Assembly: GCA_012961755.1 (NCBI GenBank)
Contig: DTYS01000126.1
Location: 1 to 11,124, forward strand
Origin: Candidatus Latescibacterota bacterium
GTDB lineage: Bacteria > Latescibacterota > 4484-107 > B68-G9
Length of the DNA: 11,124 nucleotides
Direction of reading: 5' to 3'
Under the pieces are notes generated by a model. It saw only the letters and a program-made list of their open reading frames with translations, was not told the DNA's origin and made no database searches. The translations under genes were made by a program, and so were the position numbers. Positions 5,727-11,124 of this stretch are shown here, piece after piece; within the stretch, counting starts at the first letter, position 1, and each line of letters opens with the position of its first letter.

Positions 5727-8700
5727 TCAGGGCGGAGGCATAGGTAGCCTGATGGCTGTCGTCCTGTGTGCCACATCTCCGTCACCGTTGGTTACCCATA
5801 GGTCAACCTTCACCCGGGTCCACGCCCGGTCCACCTTCCACGTGAACCAGGACCTTCCCCTTGGAACCTCCCGCCTCGGGGATGCCACGCTCCACCTATC
5901 GCCGTCGTATGCCCTTAGCTGGACCTCCGCCTTCTCTGTCCCAGATTCCGGGTCCGAAGCGTGCCAGGATGCCCTGACCCTCGGCTTGCCCCTGACCATC
6001 GCAACCCTGAGCCAGGCTATGGTGGGAGGGGTGTCGTCCATATATCCGGCCAAGACACCTTCGGACTTTCCGGCAGGTCCGACTTGGCCTAAGTAGTCGA
6101 TCGCCCTCACGGAGGCGTAGTAGGTCCTTCCTGGTACGAGGCTTACCGTGAAGGTCCTGTGGCACGGCCTTGGGTCCAGGGAGGTCCAGTCCTTCACTTC
6201 CCTTCCCCCCTTAGAGGTCCCGAGCGCGTACTCGTACCTCCTCACGACCGAGCTCGGCTCTAAGCACTCCCATTTCATCTTGAGCCTGTTGCGCCCTACC
6301 TGGCTCAAGGTCACCTTCCCGGGGGCTTCAGGCCTCCTCGATATCACAGTGACCGGTCCCACGCTGCTTACGGTCCCGATCCCCTCGCCGTTTACGGCCC
6401 TTACGAAGAGGTGGTAAGTTTCGCCGTGGGAGAGCATCCGTTCAGGGATCTTTATCCATCCTATCCTCATAGGGTCCAAAGATCTCCAATCTGGGCCTTC
6501 CGGAAGCTCCGAGGAGGTCCCCGGGAACATCCGGAGCCCGACAACTCCGGTCTCCGGGTCGACGGCCCTGACGCGCACACGGAAGTCCCCCGGTTTAACG
6601 TACCTGGGAAGTGGACCGAGGACCACCTGTGGAGGTGTCTCGTCCGGAGCCCTCAGCGAGCCCGCATACGTGGTCCTGAGCCCAGCACCGTTTATGTAGG
6701 TCACCGTGAAGTAGTAGTTCCTTCCCCTGGTGAGGGATATCGGATGCTCCCACACCATGTTCCTCGTTGGGCTCGTGGATACGACGTGGTCCGAGAGCAC
6801 GTCCTCCGCTCCGGGGGAGCTCCCAAGGTCGAGCCTCACCTCAGCGATCCCAGACTCTGGGTCATCGAGCCCCCTGAAGTCTAGCACGAGCTCGTCTGCT
6901 GAGCTGTAACTTGCCGAGAGCGAAGGGAGGGGAGGGGGAGATGTGTCGACAACGAAGGGACCTGCAACCGCGGTGGCGCTCACATCCCCGTCCCGGTTTA
7001 CGGCCCTCACGCTCAGGTAGTAAGTCCCGCCGTGCTCGAGGGAAAGGCCGGAGAGAAGCCTCACGGGCAAGGTAACGGGGCCGGCCGTTCCGAACGCCCG
7101 AGGCGCAGGGAGCCTTAAAGGGTCCAGCTCCTCGGGCCACGGCCTCACGTCGGTCCCTTCCGGAGTCGTGCCTATAGCGAACTGGTAGCCCGCCACCCCG
7201 GACTCTGGGTCATGCGCCCGTGCGTCGAATTCCACGTAAAGCTGGTCGCCGCGGGGTACATAGTCTCCCACACTGACCGAAGGGGGAGAAGGAGGCGTGG
7301 GGTCGTGCACCACTACAGGGACGGTCGTGATCTCGCTCATTGTCCCTGCCCTGTTTATCGCGACCACGCTCGCATAGCAGGTGTCCACGAAGATCAAGGG
7401 GTCGCCCATGTACGTACATTCCAAGGTCGTGCCCGTGGACCTGAATAGGTCAGGGGACCAGGAGGAGACCTGCTCCCTGGTTACCGCGACCTGGTACTCC
7501 ATGATGCCTGACTCCGGGTCGGAGGAGGGACTCCACCTTATCCTCACCCCGGGTACTCGGACAGTGCGCGTGGGCGCCGCAGCTGCGAAGTCCCCGGGTT
7601 CCTCGAGCTCGGGGGCCCCAGGAGGGGTGTGGTCGACGAGGACCGGGTCGGAGTATCCAACATCGCTTTCGAGCCCCTCGGCGTTCACGGCCTTGACCCC
7701 TATCCTGTAGAGCTTGTCGTGCTCGAGCTCGAGGTGCCTTATCACGACCGAGTCCTTCCTTCCCCATGCGGGGAGCCATTCGGTTATGGGCTCCCACTCT
7801 TGGGACACGAAAGGAACTGGGCCGCGTGTTATCCTTATGGTGCCCCCCACCTGGGTCGGGCTTCCCAAGGTTCTCGCCTGCCACACGGAGCCCATCCTCG
7901 AGAAGGCCTCCCCGTAATGCTGGAAGAAATGGGCCGTGAACCCTGCATACCTGTAGACCCTGTACCAGTACTCCACCACGCCGGATTCGCCGTCCTGCGC
8001 GTCCCAGCTCGCCACCATATGGGCGCGGTTTGATATGTAGGGAGCGGTCGAAACTACGGGCGTGGAAGGAGGGGTGGTGTCCCCTGACATCTCGAAACTT
8101 CCCACACGACCTGCCTCAGTCTCCCATCCAGGGACATCGAGGGTGAGGTCAGCGGGGCGGACGTTGGTGTATCCCGCAGGTCCTCTCGCACGGATGTACA
8201 AAGTTTTTCTTATGCTTACAGGGAAGGATTGGGGTACGATCAGCATCTTGAGCGACCTCCTGACCCCCAGGGACATCCACTTGGCTGGATCGGGTTGCGA
8301 GCCCCAAGGACGGAGCTGGTAGCTGAACTCAGTTATGGAGTCCGGGTGGGTGGCGTCGAAGGACGCCTCGAAGCCTGCCCAGGAGGGGCCATTGTAGGTA
8401 TCCACGTTTATCATGGTTACCCTTGGGACATGGAGCATCTCCTCGGCCTCTTCCATAGTGTGCTGGATGTTCCGCAGGGCGACCCCTCTTACTCTTATGG
8501 TGGCCATAAGAATAGGGGTCCCACCGAGCACGCCCGCATCCACGGCCGAGGGCCGGAGCGCTCTTATAGTGGAGAGGCGGAGGTTGGCCGCCTCTATTAC
8601 CCTCTGGTTCCTGTACCTCAGGCGGTCGTAGAGGTCATAGAGGGCCTCCACGAGGTCGGCCTTGGCCTGGTATAGCCCATCTATCCGCGTCTCGAGGTCC

Positions 8701-11124
8701 TCCATGGCCGCGTTTATCTCCATGAGCTTCTCGTTGAACTCTACTGACAGGCTGTCCCTAAGGGCTATCGCATCTTCTATGAGCTTCCAGTTTCCATCGT
8801 GAGGTATCTGATACCAGAGTTCGTATCCCGCTTCCTCGCATGCCGCCAGGATGGAGTCCCAGGTGCTTAGCTCGCTTATTGTCTCCTCCACTTCCCGGTA
8901 ACGTATTCGGAAGCTGTCGGTCCTTTCATGATATAACATGTTAAGGGCATGGTACTTCCTCCGCAGGGCCAACTGCCTGACATCATCGAGCCGGGTGTAC
9001 GCTCGAAGTTCCGGAAGCCTCGTAGCGTTCCGTATGGCATCCTCGTTGTCCCTCAGGTAGGAGAGGTTATCTTGGTAATGCCGGTGGAGGTCCCCGAGGA
9101 AGTTGAGGTAGGAGGTGTAGTAGTCGTACATCCCTTCCAGCGCGAACTTGTACTCCCAACCTATACGGCCCGTACAGTACTCCAACTCTCCGCTTACCCC
9201 TTTGAGCTGGTCCCATATCCTATCTACCTGCTCCCTTATCATCTCGTCGAGGTTCCCGTACTCCTCCTCGGCCTGGGAAGCCGTGCTCTTCTGTTCCTGC
9301 ACAGCACCTTCGTCCACATAGAAGCCCAAGGACCTGGCCTCCTCCTCGGTGAGGGTATCGGCCGGGACTATGCTAGCGGATGTCACCGGGCTTCCCCCTA
9401 TCTTGTACTCCCCTCCCGTACCTATGTCCGGAACCTCTATATCTATCTCCTCAAGCCTCTCGCTTACATCACCCAACGTGCTTCGAAGCCTGTAGGTCAT
9501 CTTCTGCATGAACCCGAAATTCTTACGCACATCCCGTTCCCGCCTCCGCCTGCCCGGTAGGTCGTCCAAGGCGTTCAAGATCACGTGCTGTAGGACAGAA
9601 TAGTCGGAGTAGGGGTAACCTTCGTCACGCAGGGGGGCGTACTTTTCGGGTCCATCGGCCTCGGTTATCCAGTATGCACCGGCTAATGCCCTCTGTTCGG
9701 GTGTGAGGGCAAGGACTGCCATTTTGGCTGAGTTTACGGCTTCCTCTACAGCCTGCCTTGCTTCCTCCATCTCATCCGCTATCCCCTTTGCCTCTTCTAT
9801 AAGCCTGTCCATCTCCGGATCCCTTCCGAACCCAGCGTCGATGTCCCCACCTGCGGATATCTTAGCCCATACGCTCCCATCCCAGCTGAAGAACAGCACG
9901 TGCACCTCGAGCCCGGCGAGGCCGTATATCTTGAAGTCGCTCGCGTACACGAGCGCACACTCGAGCCATCCCTCAGCTCCCGCCACTCCCGCAAGGACCT
10001 CGACCTCGACCCAGGCCTTGAAGTAACCTCCCCAGGAAGTGAGGTCTCCGATGTAACTTTCCATGTACCATACCATACCCTCGAAACCTGCGTTCACCTC
10101 CACTATGAGTATATCGAACCCAACCTCGACCTCCATGCTCACCATAAACCCCGGTGGGCCTACGAAGAGGTCGCCTTCGGCATTTATAAAGGAAAGGACG
10201 GTGACATCTAAGTGTCCGGTCACAGCCCAGGCGTCCATGCCGTAGAAGAAGGCTTCTATCTCGGCTTCGGCCACGAGCAGGTCGTAGATGTCGAGCTCGA
10301 CGTCTATCCCTCCCGTGACATATGCGCTCGTGAAACCTATCTCCAAGTACAGGTCCCCCTCGAAGCGCCCCCTCATGGAGAGGAGGACGACCCTCGCATC
10401 CAAGCGGAAGTAATTTTGGGATAAGGTTACAAGGGCAGCGCCTTCTACGAGATAATTGTCAACGAAGGCAGCCGTTCCGTAGAGGAATACGGCGAACTCC
10501 CCAGTGTCCCTTACGTCCTCCGAGAACTCACAGAGCTTCCGGACCACACTGATGTCCGCCGGGTCCGGATTGTAGAAGAAGCCTCCCCCGAACCCTGTCA
10601 TGAACACCCCGGGTCCCACCGGCACCTTGACCTGCCCTCCCACGAGCACGAACAGGCCGAAGCTGGCATTTCCCTCTATGTATGCTATCTTTCCTGCGGC
10701 CCCCACCTCCACGGCCTTGAAGTTCCCGCTTCCCGCAAACGCAAGCCTCCAACCATCCGATGTGGTTATGTACTGGAAGTCCAAGGAGACGCTCAGAACA
10801 TCCTGGATTTCGAGGCCAGCATCCTCTATTATGAGGCTCAGGTTCCCTGCCTGGTCCTCGAACACCAAGAATTTTTCTATCCCGCCTCCTCCGAAGTCCA
10901 TCAGTGTTATGGAGGCACCGAAGGAGAAGTACCAGTTGACTTCCACTGTCCTGGCGGATGTATCGGGAGGGGCGTCGGAGGAGCCCCACGTGGCCTGGGT
11001 TATGCTAAGCTCGGTGGGCTCGGTGCTGTAGGAGATTTCGTTGATGCTGATGGTGAGAAGGTCGGTTATGGTGAGGGTCCCGCCCTGGATGGTTCCGACT
11101 ACAACGTCGTCCCCAGAGAAGCCC
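5727..11124 (-). CDS. Giant envelope/surface protein, partial: beta repeats, coiled coil, Ig-like array
   Basis: The frame runs from the TGA at 5727-5729 to the right edge without a stop (at least 1,798 residues). The GTG at 10946 is internal: another 59 beta-rich codons precede it, including GGTLTITDLLTISINEISYS. Residues below are numbered from that GTG. Residues 1-365 are beta-rich, with a motif GPGVFMTGFGGGFFYN at 111-126 and about 30-residue repeats at 180-365. Residues 376-800 are helical with coiled-coil character and rich in Glu, Arg and Tyr. Residues about 845-940 look like a degenerate Ig-like domain. Residues 956-1739 are seven Ig/FN3-like repeats. The end LPMPPP shows no sorting domain, LPXTG or membrane helix. 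It is the most upstream visible gene of the operon. The N-terminus, signal peptide and promoter lie outside the window. A structural surface role is inferred; no enzyme motif is seen. Confidence 0.82.
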   Translation of the reverse strand, partial: GFSGDDVVVGTIQGGTLTITDLLTISINEISYSTEPTELSITQATWGSSDAPPDTSARTVEVNWYFSFGASITLMDFGGGGIEKFLVFEDQAGNLSLIIEDAGLEIQDVLSVSLDFQYITTSDGWRLAFAGSGNFKAVEVGAAGKIAYIEGNASFGLFVLVGGQVKVPVGPGVFMTGFGGGFFYNPDPADISVVRKLCEFSEDVRDTGEFAVFLYGTAAFVDNYLVEGAALVTLSQNYFRLDARVVLLSMRGRFEGDLYLEIGFTSAYVTGGIDVELDIYDLLVAEAEIEAFFYGMDAWAVTGHLDVTVLSFINAEGDLFVGPPGFMVSMEVEVGFDILIVEVNAGFEGMVWYMESYIGDLTSWGGYFKAWVEVEVLAGVAGAEGWLECALVYASDFKIYGLAGLEVHVLFFSWDGSVWAKISAGGDIDAGFGRDPEMDRLIEEAKGIADEMEEARQAVEEAVNSAKMAVLALTPEQRALAGAYWITEADGPEKYAPLRDEGYPYSDYSVLQHVILNALDDLPGRRRRERDVRKNFGFMQKMTYRLRSTLGDVSERLEEIDIEVPDIGTGGEYKIGGSPVTSASIVPADTLTEEEARSLGFYVDEGAVQEQKSTASQAEEEYGNLDEMIREQVDRIWDQLKGVSGELEYCTGRIGWEYKFALEGMYDYYTSYLNFLGDLHRHYQDNLSYLRDNEDAIRNATRLPELRAYTRLDDVRQLALRRKYHALNMLYHERTDSFRIRYREVEETISELSTWDSILAACEEAGYELWYQIPHDGNWKLIEDAIALRDSLSVEFNEKLMEINAAMEDLETRIDGLYQAKADLVEALYDLYDRLRYRNQRVIEAANLRLSTIRALRPSAVDAGVLGGTPILMATIRVRGVALRNIQHTMEEAEEMLHVPRVTMINVDTYNGPSWAGFEASFDATHPDSITEFSYQLRPWGSQPDPAKWMSLGVRRSLKMLIVPQSFPVSIRKTLYIRARGPAGYTNVRPADLTLDVPGWETEAGRVGSFEMSGDTTPPSTPVVSTAPYISNRAHMVASWDAQDGESGVVEYWYRVYRYAGFTAHFFQHYGEAFSRMGSVWQARTLGSPTQVGGTIRITRGPVPFVSQEWEPITEWLPAWGRKDSVVIRHLELEHDKLYRIGVKAVNAEGLESDVGYSDPVLVDHTPPGAPELEEPGDFAAAAPTRTVRVPGVRIRWSPSSDPESGIMEYQVAVTREQVSSWSPDLFRSTGTTLECTYMGDPLIFVDTCYASVVAINRAGTMSEITTVPVVVHDPTPPSPPSVSVGDYVPRGDQLYVEFDARAHDPESGVAGYQFAIGTTPEGTDVRPWPEELDPLRLPAPRAFGTAGPVTLPVRLLSGLSLEHGGTYYLSVRAVNRDGDVSATAVAGPFVVDTSPPPLPSLSASYSSADELVLDFRGLDDPESGIAEVRLDLGSSPGAEDVLSDHVVSTSPTRNMVWEHPISLTRGRNYYFTVTYINGAGLRTTYAGSLRAPDETPPQVVLGPLPRYVKPGDFRVRVRAVDPETGVVGLRMFPGTSSELPEGPDWRSLDPMRIGWIKIPERMLSHGETYHLFVRAVNGEGIGTVSSVGPVTVISRRPEAPGKVTLSQVGRNRLKMKWECLEPSSVVRRYEYALGTSKGGREVKDWTSLDPRPCHRTFTVSLVPGRTYYASVRAIDYLGQVGPAGKSEGVLAGYMDDTPPTIAWLRVAMVRGKPRVRASWHASDPESGTEKAEVQLRAYDGDRWSVASPRREVPRGRSWFTWKVDRAWTRVKVDLWVTNGDGDVAHRTTAIRLPMPPP
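5730..8081 (-). repeat. Seven degenerate Ig/FN3-like repeats in the giant protein
   Basis: Units start near residues 956, 1105, 1215, 1334, 1435, 1537 and 1638 (numbered from the internal GTG), with lengths of about 149, 110, 119, 101, 102, 101 and 102. Most open with a D-x-T/S-P-P linker and carry an acidic DPESG-type motif about 30 residues in (DGESG 985, DPESG 1143, 1246, 1362 and 1665, DPETG 1463). Most end with a Y-x-x-V-R/T-A-V/I-N strand. Units 3, 5 and 6 share a G-T-s-x(n)-W-x-x-L-D-P hairpin. Unit 6 has lost both the linker Pro-Pro and the DPESG motif. Confidence 0.8.
8547..9821 (-). other. Central helical/coiled-coil region of the giant protein
   Basis: Residues about 376-800 (numbered from the internal GTG) are dominated by long amphipathic helices. 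Residues 376-410 read like a heptad segment (EEAKGIADEMEEARQAVEEA), and 560-800 are a series of Glu/Arg/Tyr-rich helices such as LNFLGDLHRHYQDNLSYLRD. A non-helical stretch at about 500-545 (GTGGEYKIGGSPVTSASIVP) divides the region. No Walker, protease or nuclease motif is seen. It probably forms a stalk, spacer or oligomerisation element. Confidence 0.6.
9852..10409 (-). repeat. About 30-residue beta repeats in the giant protein's N-terminal region
   Basis: Residues 180-365 (numbered from the internal GTG) contain a recurring strand-turn-strand unit of the form h-x-V/L-x-V-x-h-L-x(4-6)-A/G-E/x-G-x-L-x-V. It begins near residues 180, 212, 243, 271, 310 and 342. Examples are TGHLDVTVLSFINAEGDLFV, KAWVEVEVLAGVAGAEGWLE and GLEVHVLFFSWDGSVWAKIS. 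Spacing is 28-39 residues. Regular amphipathic strands of this kind suggest a beta-solenoid or long curved beta-sheet. The repeat assignment is by eye. Confidence 0.5.

Noticed and set aside
5940..7994. Short DNA words like 'gactccgggtc' recurring every 300-350 bases, considered as CRISPR-like or regulatory repeats
   Set aside because: They encode the DPESG motif of the Ig-like repeats in the reading frame. The copies differ at synonymous positions and the spacing equals one protein domain.
8949..9560. Plus-strand open frame of about 203 codons inside the giant gene
   Set aside because: It is antisense to the coiled-coil region. Its translation is rich in Val, Pro, Leu and Gly with no domain, and the minus-strand frame gives a coherent protein throughout.
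10944..10946. GTG as the start codon of the giant protein
   Set aside because: No AGGAGG-like site precedes it. The same frame is open to the window edge with continuous beta-strand-like sequence, and no signal peptide follows the GTG.
228..11124. Known secretion or polysaccharide systems (T9SS, chaperone-usher, two-partner secretion, cellulose/PGA/alginate export)
   Set aside because: None of the defining components or motifs (C-terminal T9SS domain, usher, POTRA/TpsB barrel, glycosyltransferase) is visible in this window. Only the general TPR-plus-barrel logic is shared.

Overview
The window looks like a piece of a bacterial chromosome from a diderm (outer-membrane-bearing) lineage. GC is high by eye. 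The coding strand often uses AGG/AGA for arginine and ATA for isoleucine, a bias often seen in thermophile-related and uncultured candidate lineages. Taxonomy is inference only: no rRNA, tRNA or housekeeping marker is present. Several candidate bacterial phyla carry similar mixtures of large FN3-type surface proteins, TPR proteins and outer-membrane barrels.

Almost the whole window (228-11124) is one tightly packed minus-strand operon of four genes. In transcription order (right to left) they are: (1) a giant protein of at least 1,798 residues whose start lies beyond the right edge; (2) a 646-residue exported protein built of fibronectin type III repeats, 18 bp downstream; (3) a 650-residue exported TPR protein, 28 bp further on, starting at a TTG behind a perfect AGGAGG; (4) a 520-residue predicted outer-membrane beta-barrel whose ATG overlaps the TPR stop codon (ATGA). 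Every protein whose N-terminus is visible has a signal peptide, so the products probably act in the periplasm, outer membrane or on the surface.

The giant protein has three parts: an N-terminal beta-rich region with a roughly 30-residue repeat and a Gly-rich motif, a central helical/coiled-coil region of about 425 residues, and a C-terminal array of seven degenerate Ig/FN3-like repeats marked by D-x-T-P-P linkers and DPESG motifs. It has no visible sorting signal or membrane anchor at its C-terminus.

A reasonable working model, which is inference, is a cell-envelope system. The TPR protein and barrel would form a periplasm-to-outer-membrane module, and the giant and FN3 proteins would be exported or surface-displayed partners. 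I cannot assign a named pathway. The left 227 bp hold the probable 3' end of a convergent plus-strand gene, a possible 25-codon ORF overlapping it, and a short convergent intergenic gap with no convincing terminator.
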